Positions 1 through 13,045 of a stretch of DNA of 64,000 nt are shown in pieces. The DNA lies in contig NC_084663.1 in assembly GCF_028389875.1 (NCBI RefSeq), positions 992,001 to 1,056,000 of the forward strand. Direction: 5' to 3'. The position numbers and the translations under genes are program-made. The notes below the pieces were generated by a model. It ran no database searches, had not been told where the DNA came from, and saw only the letters and a program-made list of their open reading frames with translations. Source of the stretch: Rhea pennata (lineage: Eukaryota > Chordata > Aves > Rheiformes > Rheidae). The first letter of the stretch is position 1; each line of letters opens with the position of its first letter.

Positions 1-2648
1 TACATCCAGGGAACTCAGAATATTTTCAATTTTCAAGACTTTTCACTTTTTTCCAGAAGTGCATTTACACAATATATATTAATTTAATTATCAAATCTGC
101 AACTGAAAGGAAATAAGCTATGCTAGACACACTGAGGTGCTGAATACTGCTTCAAGCTACCATTCTAATGCACAGCCACAAGCAACATTCCTTCAAAAAA
201 TAAAGTCAAAAACTCCTCAGAGCACATAAATAATAATCCTACATTGTTTGCAACTTTAACATATCACCCTTGTTCTTGCTTTTATTTCTACAAAGGGAAC
301 AGAAAAATGTGAGTGTTTTACTTGCTTCTACACACGCACTTTAAGATGCCATTTGAACTGATAATCCTATGTAAGATACAGCCATAACACAGGAATTACA
401 GAAATCCCGTAGAGAATACACAGAGAAATCATGTTGGATACAGGGAAGTTTTAAAAAAGCCAATGACACTTTTCAGAAGAAATCCTGCCTTTAAACATAC
501 ATCATTCGTTTATGTGCGAAGAGGCTTCCTCTTTCTGAAATTAAATGCAAGCAAGACTCCCAATTTAACATCAACTTATTAATAATTTTTAATGTTATCT
601 TTTGGGAAGCTGACAAAAAAGTTTCATGATTATACTATTGACTATTTGCATGCTATTTTCTCTGAAATTCAACTTGCATAACAAGAGCTCAGAGAACATT
701 TTTCTTTGTACTACCAGAGAAACAACTTTGCAGAGTAAATGGAAAAAGTGGTTCCAAATCCTTCATGTAGGCTTTGGCAATCTACAGTTGAGAAGTAGCA
801 TACTCTGAGTTGTCAGGTCCATCAGAAGACGAAAGCAGCAGCTCTGCTAAGTTTTTTGATACCTTTTAAAAGAATTTCAGATTAACTGGCTAGGAGAAAT
901 ACATCTGTCTAGCTCCTACAGTAACAACTTTTGTACAAAAAAAAAGGCTACAGATCTTCTAGATAGTCTAGTCTTCCACATAATTCTAGCTTGGCAGAAA
1001 GAACCAGCAACAATAAATAAGTTTACTAAAGAGGTGCTTGGTCTCATTTTTGCTTCCTCGCATTCTTTTATTAATATTTATTAAACAAAAACAAAAAAGC
1101 AGCACTTCATAATTTAAGAAGATCACTGCATAAACATCATGCACATGTAATAGCTCTGAAGGGGAAAAACTGTGTGCTGACAAGAAAGTCTCCTTTTCTG
1201 AAGGATGTGTTCAGATTGCCAAAAAGATCAGTCAGGGTTTGGCAGGTGGACCAGTAGATAGGGGGGAGGCATTTCTGCTCTGCTTCGTTTGCAAATGAAG
1301 CTGAACCATTACCAGCACTAGCAAGAGGAAGACAGTGTTTCATTATGCTCCTCCTCTACAGTCTCCTGAATACTATACCAAGTTTGTACAGGAATTTGAC
1401 ATTTTCCCTTAAGCATTCATAGCCTTCTCTTAAGGCTCTGTTTCACTTGCTTACAGTGGCATTTTAAACCATGTTCTACCACCAGAAGCACGGTCTAGCT
1501 AGAAACTTTTTTAACATGTTATAGAACAATTTCAAATTATCCATATCAGCCTGTGCCATCAGATACAGAACGCCATCTACAGCCGCAGATCTACCCGCTT
1601 CCACATTGTGCATAGTTGCAGAGCACCGAAAGATGATTTGGAAACATATCAACTCTAGACTTGACCTTGCAAGGTATTTCGCATCACCTCACGTTACAAA
1701 GCCTGACACAGAAAGGTCAAATGAAACTACTGCTACTTCTGCATGCAAAAAAAGTGCTTACCATCAACACAGAAAACAGCACTCTGATTAGAGGTTGCTT
1801 CTGGGTACACAGTCTATACTGCTTATTCCACTTTTCAACATTGGAATTTTCTTCACTTTCCATTTTATGGTCAGTGCACATTTGGAAAAGTCAATTTCCC
1901 CTTTTCTGGGAACAGTTTCCTATCTAGGGTAGCTTACAAGAACATGAACAAGCATATGGATCACCATGAATAAAACAAGCCCACAAATTATTGTCCAGAA
2001 TTCAAGTTAATACAAATATGAAGTTAACTGGCTAAAGTACAGCTAAAGCTGAATTTGTAAAAGCCAGGAAACATGGAGCAAAAAATACATATCAACCACA
2101 CCCTTCAAGACTAACTCTGACCTCTGGATTTGGCAAGTACCCACTGGGGATATACCACAAGAATGATTCAGAGTTCCTCCTTAACAAGCAGATCTAAGTA
2201 ATGACTAAGGCTGTCATTTTATGTGGTATGGTGCATCCCACAGAATTAGATGCTTTTATTCTGATGCTTACATAACACTGGACTTGTGACACCACATTGA
2301 CCAGTTCACAGATCATTTTCAGCAGGTTGCCAGGGATCACAGTGATGAGAGAAAATATATGTGCATTCAAAAGGATCATGTATTCTTGTGCCAAAAACAT
2401 GAGTAATGCAAATAAAGGCAACTGCCTCTTCCTGTTGTGAGGACTACACCACAACAGTGCAGTCTTGTGACACACAACAGTCCTTAAGCATTTGCTGCCC
2501 TGCAGTGTAATATTTGAGAGAGAGTCCTTAAGACAGAAGTAAAGGCATAGTAACACCATGCAAACTAAGGACATTTGTGCATAGCATTGTCTGGAGTTTA
2601 GCAGCTTTTACTTTAACACGGACATGAGCCAACAATTTCCTACGGCAG

Positions 2649-3468
2649 TCACAGAATCACAGAATGGATGAGACAGAAGTGTGCTTCTGGAGATAACCTT
2701 GCCCAACCCTCTGCTCAAAACAAGATCAGCAAAAACAGGTTGCTCAAGATCACATCCAGTCAGGTTTTGAGTATCTCCAAGAACGGAGACTCCACCTCCT
2801 CTCTGGGCAACCTGTCCCAGCGTTCTGTCACTCTCACAGTGAAGAAGTGTTTTCTTGTGTTCAGCTGGAATTTAATGTGCTCCAGCTTGGGCCCACTGCC
2901 TCTTGTCTTGGCATGAGGCACCACTGAAAAGGGTCTGGCCCTGTCTTCTTTATACCCTCCCATAAGATACTTATTAACATTGCTAAGATCACCCCTGAGC
3001 CTTCTCTTCTGCAGGCTGAACAGTCCCAGCTCTCTCAGCCTCTTCTCATGCATGACTTTGCATGGCTCCATCTACCAAGTCTATGTCATTCTGGTCCTAG
3101 GGAGTCCAGAACAAGACCCAGTACTCACCAGGGCTGGGAAGAAGGTTCACCTCCCTCAATCTACTGGCAGTGCTCTGCCTGGATGCAGCCCAGGAGGCCA
3201 CTGGGCTGCATCCAAGAGCGCATTTCTAAAACATGTTCAACTTATTGCCCTACCAAGACCCCCTAGTCCTTCTCTGCAAAGGAGGTCTCCAGCCAGTTGG
3301 CCTCCAGGCTGTTTTGGTCTATGGGGCAATCCCTCTCCAGAAGCAGGTCTGCATTTACCTTATTGAACTTCATGAGATTCCTGCTGGCTCATTTCTCCAG
3401 CCTGTCAAGGTCTCTGAATGGCAGCACAACTATCTTGTTTATTAACAACTTCTCCCAGTTTTGTGCCA
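2649..3468 (-). mobile_element. CR1 LINE fragment, 3' half, minus strand
   Basis: About 820 bp matches the complement of the CR1 reverse-transcriptase C-terminus and 3' end. The lead-in cacagaatcacagaatgg at 2650 marks the CR1 3' end. The decayed frame on the minus strand at 2760-3071 reads like CR1 ([19 protein letters not shown]). The match continues to about 3468, where the tctcccagttttgtg block is the complement of the RT active-site region. It is 5'-truncated and diverged. Confidence 0.9.
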
Positions 3469-5221
3469 TATAGTGTATTCCAAAAACGCTCCATTTCATC
3501 CTTTCAGGAGACACACTATATTACTTGCCAAGGAGCAGGCGAGTGCATCAGTCAAAGGAAAGAATTAAGCTTGTCAGGATGCCTGTGATTTTTCAGATAT
3601 TTCACAACTGCTGTTCTGCATAGCAGATGATCAGAACAGTATTATTTGTTTCAAAGTAGAAATAAGGAAAGAATTCTGTTAGTGAAATCTGTTTAAAATG
3701 GCTGACTATACTCCAGAGTAGATGATCTCTCTTTGAAATAATTTTCTCCAGTTCCTACTTTCACTGGAAAGACTGATAGAAATCTTGAGACTTTTTCACC
3801 TTTTACAGCATGGAGCACAAAAGACATCAGCATCTCCTGAATATACTTACTGCATCAAATTCTCCCCTGTTGCCAAGGCCCTGAGCACTAACAGCACTCA
3901 ACTCTCTTTACTTTTGCTGTGGCATACAGTACTTCAGTTTCCTCAGGACTTAGTTATTACCTTTCAAAAGGTAACTGCTTGCAATACACCGCCTAGATGA
4001 GCCACTATAGTATTTCCAACCTCTGACACTGCCATGCTACTTCTTCACATCTTTACATTCCAGGTTTATATCCTCACAACTGTCTCCTCTCCTTCAACCA
4101 CCATTGCAGTTACATACCTATAACTGCCTCTCTAACATCAGTGGGATCCTACACTAATGCCTCCTGTCCCCTCACTTTCTGGCTCTCATTCTCCAGCTCT
4201 GTCCCCTGCCACTGTCATTTCAACTTCTCCCACCACTTAGTACGGCCAGAAGCCCAAGACAGGCAGAGATGGCTCAGAACAGTACAAGCACAGATCTAGC
4301 AGAGCTTGAATTTGGCATCATGCCCTGCCATTGAAGTATATCCACAATACAAATAAGGGATGTCTTATAGCAGTCTATTGTTCTTCCTTGGGTTTAGACT
4401 GCTCAGAGATCTAGATCTGTCTCTCAAGGAAGAATCGTGAGCTAGTCAAATGTTTCTGGAGCTCACTCTCAATCCTATTTTACATTCAACTTTAAGAGTC
4501 TGAAGTAGGATCCTAAACAACATGCTCTCAATACTCATTTTCAAGATTAACTGAAGCAGATTAAAAGCTTCTCCATACATTTTATAATTCAAATCCTAAA
4601 CCTAGGATTTGAATCAGTTCCTCTGGATGTACATTCATACAAGGCATAATGAAAAAAATCCCAATGAAGAAAAGTTTGTTAATTGAGAGGTAAAGCTCAA
4701 GAAGAGAAGTTTTTTGTTCAAACTATTATGAGAATATGCCTGAGAGGTTCATGGTTCTCCAGATAAACCAAAGTAATACTGGGGCTGCTGAAGTCCACTA
4801 CTTCAACAAGCAGAACAAGTAAACCCCAGTCAGGCACTCACCCGTTGCCTTGTTCCCAATGACACTTCTGCACAGTAGCTGTCCATAGTCACAGGGAAAA
4901 AAAAAAAAAAAAAGATATGGATGCATCAAGGTAGACAATACAGAATGCCTCTTCACAACCGCTTTACTTCTTTCTAACCCACATAATCTCTAATTTAGAA
5001 TTTAGGCTTCTTTAATAGACACTGTTCCCAATTCAAATTGGTATCACGTTGTATCTTTGATAGTAATAGGGCCTTTCAACCTTATTATAGAGGAGATTTT
5101 TTTTCCTGAAATAATGGTTTACTCTTTAGAGATTTGCAGGCACCCTTTGAAAGCCAAGTGTTGGCAGGCTTTATCTCTGTTGCTTCTCACTGTAAAAGCT
5201 CCAAGGTCACATCAAGCCAAA

Positions 5222-5311
5222 GACAACGAAGATAGATATTTTTTGAAAATAGATATGGAGTGTTATGACAACGAAGATAGATATTTTTTGAAAATAGATA
5301 TGGAGTGTTAT
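5222..5311. repeat. Perfect 45-bp tandem duplication
   Basis: Two identical adjacent 45-bp copies (5222-5266 and 5267-5311), starting gacaacgaagatagat. Identity with no flanking repeat suggests a recent duplication or an assembly artefact. Confidence 0.95.
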
Positions 5312-6650
5312 TTAACACACTCCACATACTTGTGAAAGCAATGCTACCATGCGTAAAAATTATTTTAAGTATGGTCTGTCATGAGCAATAAATTTCAAAG
5401 CATAAAAGTAAAATAGAAAAATACAATTCTGTCTTATATAGGTATACAGAGTCTTAATCTCCGAAGATCACTTAGGCAAATCTGCTCACAGCTTAATGCT
5501 ACTCTGAAATCACAGCTTAGTACTACAGTGAAAGATTATTCACAGAGCTATGAGAAAAAGAAAACAAGGTTTTGGTTATAATCTGTGAGACAAACATAGT
5601 GCACATAGCCTGAAGTAGGCCTTAGGTATAAGAACATTATTTTATATGCAACAGCTGCAACAAATTAAGGGATCTGGGATAAAGTCAGTAGCTGTCCTTA
5701 ATAGAGCAACCTGGATGAATCCCAATCAGCCTTATCTGTTTCCAAATTAAGATCCTGCAATCAGCCCAACCTCGCTCAAAACAGCCAGCTATCAGTTCAG
5801 TGAAAATAAAATCAAGGGACATTACCTAGAGAGGGTTCTCTGTGAAATCCTGGAAGAGTCATCCCTGTAGTTTCAAGAAACCCTTAGAAGTTTCCAGGAC
5901 ATGAATAAAACATCTATTTTAAAATAATTTTACATAGAATATTTACATAAATACATTTTCCTTCATCACTGTTCTCCTTTTCCTTCTCACCTTCCCTCAC
6001 TTCTTCGCCCCATAGTGTTTAGAAACTCAGAATTAAGGGTAAAGACGGAGAAACCAGAATCCTTAAAGCCAGTAACAGTTCCAGCAACTGTCCATGTACA
6101 TGCTATTCAGCACACACATCCTACTGGACACCAAAATCCTATGATCAGCAGTTTCCATCAAGCTCTGCCTACATACCTACACCTCCAAGTCTTAAGAACA
6201 AAATGTAGAGACCCATTATAGCTTTTATTCCCTTGCACAACTGATCACACAAAATTATAAATAGCGTCTATTATACTTAGCTAGCTTTGTAGTTAGGTAT
6301 TATCCTAGTATTGGGAATACTTTAAACAAAACCTGTGAAAATTACTAAGACTGGATACATGATATGAGAAATTTAAAAATAAAGTAAGTCTCTTTTTTAT
6401 TACCTTATCTTCCCTCCACCCTCTCAAAGTACCACAAACTTCTGCAATGAACAGTCAGAAGCTTCTAAATGACAATGAGATGACAAATTTCCCTACCAAT
6501 CACATCAACCTGGCTTCCCACAATATCACAGTCACCAGCACATGGTACCAATAAAGCAGAGGCCACAATACACATTAACAGCATTCCTGGGACTTATTCA
6601 GTATCTGGGTTTTAATATTTCAGAACTAGTGAATCCAGTGCCTATATCGG

Positions 6651-6735
6651 AGAATCACAGAATGGTTGAGGTTGGAATGGACCTCTGGAGATCACCTAGT
6701 CCCGCTTCCTTGCTTAAGCGAGATCACCTCAGTCA
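6651..6735 (-). mobile_element. Short CR1 3'-end fragment, minus strand
   Basis: The typical complement of a CR1 3' terminus (agaatcacagaatggttgagg, then ggacctctggagatcacctag) is severely 5'-truncated to about 85 bp. Confidence 0.8.
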
Positions 6736-7417
6736 CAGTGAAAATTCCCAGTACAAGGAGTCTGCACCTTATGCAGCAATATTGAAATTCATCTTGCTAT
6801 GCAGCACATCAGCACCATGTAGTTGTTACCCTTCCTTCTACGACTGTGGTACCAGCTCTGCAGTTCCTTCATCCCCTAACCTTTCCCTCGACACTGACAC
6901 AGGATTCTTCCGCAACATTGCTCAGGGCCTGCCTTGTGACCGTTTCTCCTCCTCTCTATCAGAAGACAGAGGAAAATTTTAGCCCCAAATCCTAATCTGT
7001 TTAGAAAATGTACACAGCCTTAGACAGCACATCACTACAGCAGGCACAAGCATCATCCCTTCCTAAATATCCTAGCCGCAGCCACAGTGATCATGTAAGG
7101 AAACAGTGCGCTGAACATGGGATTCAGTTAGTGCTTACATGTACTATCACATAAAGATGTTTCAGCTTCCTGACAGATTGCCTAGCATGAGTTACTGATT
7201 TGAAAATATTTAGATATATTTATGAGATTAAATTTATTTTAATCAAAATAGTATTTTACCAATTAACTACGAGCCTACTTTTGTTTTCCTCTTCTGAACT
7301 AATGTTTCTTCAGTTTTTCTTAACATCTAATCAACAAATGAAAAAGACACCAATGTTCACATTCCTCAAATGGACAAACACTAAGTTCATAAATAAGACA
7401 ATCTAATATAACGGCTT

Positions 7418-7438
7418 TTTTTTTTTTTTTTTTTTTTT
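7418..7438. repeat. Poly(T) run
   Basis: About 21 consecutive T, with no retroelement signature attached. Confidence 0.9.
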
Positions 7439-9175
7439 AAGTAAACTGCTGCAAGGAAAAGCTGACTAAGGCTTGCCCACTGTACAAATATGCACACACA
7501 CAAAATTGAGAGTTACTTCTAATTATTCTATGCTTCAGAAGTTCTCTAATAAAGAAATAGTATCAAAACATGCTTTGCTTTCATGATCAACTTTAACCCT
7601 ATCTACTATCTAGTTAATCAGTCTTCTAATTGATGCCCAACTCCATGCCAAGGACAAGATTTGCAGAGTCTTTTTAAAGGTTACATTTTTAATTAAATTC
7701 AACACATTGAAGACAACCGCTGAAGAAACCGCAATGCTTTAAAAATGCAAGAAAGAGCTAGTCCTAAGAATATATTAAACTCAGTGTGAATTGTAACATA
7801 ATAGCAAAAAAAAGGTCAGTTAAAAGCATATTGAGCTAAACAGAAGCCAGAGAAATAAGTCCACAGAATACCAGTTTCATGTCAACTAGGAGAGAATAGT
7901 AATCTCAAAATTTTAACCTATTTCACCTAATCACTATTAAGGAGGAACAGTTAAATATTTTCATTTACAATTCTCTTTGTTTGTATGATTCTAGAGCCCG
8001 TCTCCTCTATGAAAGCAAGCATCATCATCATTTACAAGCAGCCCCAGAGGGATTTTTGTGTTTTACTTTAAAGATTAACCTTTAAGTGTAAGATTTGCGA
8101 TTTGCTTTGAGTATTAAAAAGTTTCACTTGGTAACACACAATCATTTAAAAGTCATTGATTTTTGACTTGCATGCTCCAAAACTCTTCAGACATTCCTTT
8201 CTTCGTTCACTTGTACTGTTTACATTAGCAAACAAGACTTTGATGCCACTTAAGCTGTTTACTACAAGTTGTTTAAGCAACAAATTAAATCTTCCCAGGG
8301 TTATCAGAGTTAAATTCTCCAAAAATAATTATTAACAATTAGGAATTTATCTCAGAAGTGAGATGCTGGTATTTTATGTGGGCACATAAGCAGCATTTTA
8401 CAGAAAAAAAAACACATTGCCAAAAAAGTCATTCACCAAAGATCTCTGCTTCCTGGATTTTTTTTTTTAATTGCACAACACTGAGTAAGGCACTATCACA
8501 AAAGAAGCATCACACCACTCAGACTATTAGACAGTAAAGCAGTAGCATTTGCAAACTAAGATTTCCCGTTGTGCTTTACAAGAAGATCAAGAGCTGTAAG
8601 CTTCAGATACACCTACTACACTCCATTAATGGTCTTTTATACAAGTTCAAAGCTTCACAGCTACTTTTGTGCCTACTTCTAAATTTATTAAAACATTTCA
8701 GCCTTTTGCATGCTACAATCTTTTCCAGAGTATTCTTATGTTGCACTGTTGTGCCAACCAATTTACATGGGAGCAACAGACAATACCATTTTGCCAAAAT
8801 GGTAACAAATCAATGCCTTAAAACAGGGTATTAAATAACATGCATTTTAGCTTCCTCAGTATTTCAGGACATTATAGAGTTCTTAGTTCATGTGGACAGT
8901 CAATTTAGCTAAAGTTGTTCTAAAGTTATAATAAATACTAAGACACTTTAGAAGAAAAATCTTATATATGACAACAGAGCACCTATTTGTTTTCCCTGCA
9001 TGGCACCATTTGAATTACATTTATGAGATAAGCTTCATTTGTCATAAAAAACAGCAAGGAAAAAGTCATTTGCAAATTTTAGACATAATCTTTGGTGTTT
9101 TACCTGGACAAATAAACCTTGAAGCTCCGTTTGCTCTTAAAATCACAAACAAAAATTATGTATTGATGATTTTAG

Positions 9176-9421
9176 GCCATAGTTTGCCATGTATGGCAAA
9201 ACTCCTACCAAAAAAATTTTTTTTGCAAGTCGTCTTTTCCCACGTGGTACTGGCCGAAACATTTTTCGGCTGCATCACTCCCCCAAAGTGGTTCACAATG
9301 CAGCTTCACAAACACTTGTGCCAGCAAAGAATGAAGAGAGACAGTGAAAAGTGGTATGAGCAGCAAGGAGGGGACAGCTTTGGGGCAGTAATGCCAACTT
9401 AAATGTATGTCAAACTATGGC
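9176..9421. repeat. 246-bp segment bounded by 15-bp inverted repeats
   Basis: The left arm GCCATAGTTTGCCAT (9176-9190) and right arm ATGTCAAACTATGGC (9407-9421) are complementary at 14 of 15 positions. A small palindrome gccgaaa-cat-tttcggc lies inside near 9252. It could be a remnant of a non-autonomous DNA transposon, but no clear target duplication is visible. Confidence 0.4.
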
Positions 9422-12400
9422 TTTAGGCACAAATTCTAAGTAGCAGCTCACACCGCAACTAAACAGCCCTAATCGTAACCAAAAATACTAATAAAAGTAG
9501 CATAAATTCTGTAATAGAAAAATACAGGGGTTTCAAATTATTGCAAAGGCTGTTATTTCTTTTGTCAAATTTAAAATATTCCAGAGATTGTATGAACTTC
9601 GGGAAAAGAAGTTAATGTCAACCTTCCCCATAAGATCACTGATAAGTTCTCTGGGCCTCTACAAACACCTCGTAGAATGCAAAATGTGATAGCTACAGGA
9701 ATGCAGTATCATCTTAGTAACAATTTTTTTACTATCATAAAACCTTATATTCAAACTTGCTTGGTATTGCAACTAACTGTTGAGTTACAGGAGATATTAA
9801 TTTGTACGTAACACTAAGTTTATTTAAATAACAATTCCTAAGTCACAAATTCAGTTATGAGCAAAGCCTGCTATAAGCAGCACAAACATGCTTGCCCCAA
9901 TGTTTGCACAGACAAGCATTCTCTCCAATGCTGGGAGTATTTGCCATCATAAATTTTAGTGATGGGAACACTCAGCACCTCAGCGGACTTTACAAGCATC
10001 CCAGCTTGAGAAGTATTTTCAAGTTAATTTAGAATCCAACTTCGCCAACTTCTCCAACTAGAATGGACAAAAAAAACTAACAAGCTCTTCTAAAGAGTGA
10101 TCATTTTGATCTCTACCGATACAGATAGCCTTCCTATTTTGGAGGCAAAGTTTTATTCTCAGTGAGAAAATCCTACAGTGACATTTTATATTTCTTTATT
10201 CCTTCTATGAGAAATCTGAACAGCACAATGAAGTACCATATTAAGAGATACCTCCTCCTCCCCCCGCCCCCGGCAAGCTAGCAAGCCAGTACATTTACAT
10301 GGTGCAATACAACGCTGCACAGAGATACTAGCTCAAGTTTCAAAAACAGAATAGGCACATTAGCACTGTACTGGGCTGGAGGTGATGTAACAGTACTCCT
10401 TCCAGTTTTAGCGCTTGTTCACGGGTCTCTGCATCGTGTTCAACCACACGGTACAGACATAACCTCACAAGCCTAAATGAAATTTCATTCTACTGCTAGA
10501 AATAACAGTTGAGGTAAGAACAAAGCAGCAGTGAGGAAAAAGGAGGCATTTTAGGTTTCACATAAATATCATTAAAGAAAAACAGCTTGTGGCATTTAGT
10601 GCCTGAAAGCAGGCAGTGTCAGTCATCTCAGAATTAGATACAGAAAAAAAAAAAGTCAATATGGGCCTACAGCAAAATAATCTTTGAGGGATAGGAGATA
10701 GTGCAGGAGGAAGGTCCTTTCTCAGTTCCACTAGTTACTTACACACATTTGTACTGTTATCAGTATGTTACCACATTGTTAAACATTATGCACAAACAAA
10801 TATTTTGACAGGTAAGACACCCACAAGCTTTAAGCCTACTAGCTCTTGGCCTAATCAATATCCATAACATGAAGCTTCAAGCTACACAACACACTAAATC
10901 GTGAACCAGAAGTGCATTCAGGTTTGTCATTTGTATCACCAGATTGCCCTCACTTTTTCTTTTTAAGTACTGCAGATAACCCAGTATGGCATTACCATGT
11001 CTGCCCTGCCTCACTTTTTTTCTTTTTTTTTAAGCAAACAAAAAAAAGAAAAAAAACAAAATTGTCTCCAACACCAACAACATACTTCCCTTCCACCCCC
11101 ATCCCAAATTTTCAATCACATCTTCCATTCTATGAATTTATTTTCAATGTTATTTTGGCTTACTACTTCTATACACTGAGTGTGTTCTTTTTTTTGTTTT
11201 GTTGTTGTTTTGTTTTTTTAAAACAGGTCTTTCAACAACACCGCCTGGTCTTCCCCCATCTCCTGCCCATAAGGCAGCCAGAGTTTAAACCAGCCAATGT
11301 AGACAAACTGTAACGATTTCCTTCCAGCAAAAATTACCTTTCATATATCAAAACTTAAATAATACATGTAGGTTAATGGGAGATTTCTCTTTATCCAGGG
11401 TCTTTGAGATACACCTGTTTCTCCAAGCACAACAGTTTTCAGTCAGCTTATTAGTAATTTTTTTTAAAAAAATAATTTCTGCTTTTCCCAGAATATATTT
11501 CTGACTGCAGTACAGTCCACTAGCCCTACTAACTTTGACTATACAACGTTTTTCCTCACATGGCAAATTTTTACTTTGAGCACTAATTAATTTCACTTAA
11601 CAGCTGTAAAAGCAAACAGTTGTAAAAACCCAAGCATATGCTGAAACCCTCAAGTACACATTACTTCTATCTGCTGCTCTATCCTAAAACTAAAGATATT
11701 TTAAAAGATTTATTCCTGGGAATTACACTAATTCATTCCAATATTTCCGTTCAGGCATTTTTCAAAGACAACACTTACAAGCTCACTTCAATTTAGTAAA
11801 AATTTCATTAATGAAAACAATCTCAAGGACATGAGGTCTCTTCCTGGGAGAGGGAAGAGGCACAACACTCTTTAACAGTGCTTTATTTGAAGTGGAGTGG
11901 AAAAAAAGCAGGAGGCCGTGGGCATACTTGGTACAGAATGAAAGCTGACACACTCAAAGGACTTGAGATGTCACCATTAATTATGAGAAACAGTTATTTT
12001 ATAGGGACTAGACTCAACTAAAAATAAAGACAAGAGAAGCAATATAAAAAACAGGTAATAAAACATACAACTAGTTTCATAAGAGAAAACTGTAGGTACA
12101 GTGTAACATCAACGAAAAACATCAAACATGCATTTATTCCTGGCTCTGTATCCCTAAAGTATTGTGCGCCTTTCTGCAAAAATTGGTATACTTAAAATAC
12201 GGATACCAAAGGATCCTTGTTATTAACTCTGCTACTTCATCCTGGAGTCTAAAAAAAACCACACACCACTCAGATGCCTGTACCAATCAATCCCTACAAC
12301 TAGGCATAATTAAATAATCTTTAGAGAAAGTACCAGTGATCACAGACTTCGTAAGTCCTTCTTCACACTATGCAATGAAGAAACATATGGAGAACTCTTG

Positions 12401-12748
12401 TCTTCTGCACCATGGGCCTTACTATTTAATTTTATGTTTCAAACTAGGCAAATGATCACAGTATTGTACAGCTACTCTCTGGCTAACATCTCTATGTTTC
12501 AATCAGATCTGGAAAACCAACTGTGTTGGCAAGTATATGATGAAGACTTGTATTTAGCTTATCCCATTGGTCTTGCATTGATAAGCTTAACTTGATGATT
12601 CTGAATCATTTAGAGATACTGCTTTCAACCTCAAACTTATCAGTCAGCTATGAAAGAGGAAGAAAGATCCACCAAGCACAGCTAAGGGCACAGCACACTG
12701 CAAAGCGTATCCAGTGTCTCATTTACCTTACAAACTGCAAAGGTGAGA

Positions 12749-13045
12749 ACACAATCATAGAATCAGTAAGGTTGGAAGGGACCTCTGGAGATCATCTAGC
12801 CCAGCCTCCCTGCTCAGCAGGGTCACCTAGAGCATGGTAGAGAGGGTTGCACCCAGGCGGCCCTTGAAGATCTCCACAGAAGGAGACTCCACAACCTCTC
12901 TGGGCAACCTGGTCCAGTGCTCCGTCACTCTCACAGGGAAGAAATTCCCCCTCACCTTCAGGTGGAACTTGCTGTGGTTCAATTTCTGCCCATTGCCTCT
13001 TATCCTGTCATGAGAAGGTCCCTCTGAGAACCTTTGCCCAGCAAC
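12749..13045 (-). mobile_element. CR1 LINE 3'-end fragment, minus strand
   Basis: About 295 bp of CR1 complement begins at the terminal atcatagaatcagtaagg. It runs through the stop region (ctagagcatggtagagaggg) into the conserved gtccagtgctccgtcactct block. It is better preserved than the copy at 2649. Confidence 0.92.

Noticed and set aside
8968-9402. A 144-codon plus-strand frame.
   Set aside because: No domain or recognised similarity. It overlaps the inverted-repeat segment and has mixed, gene-unlike composition.
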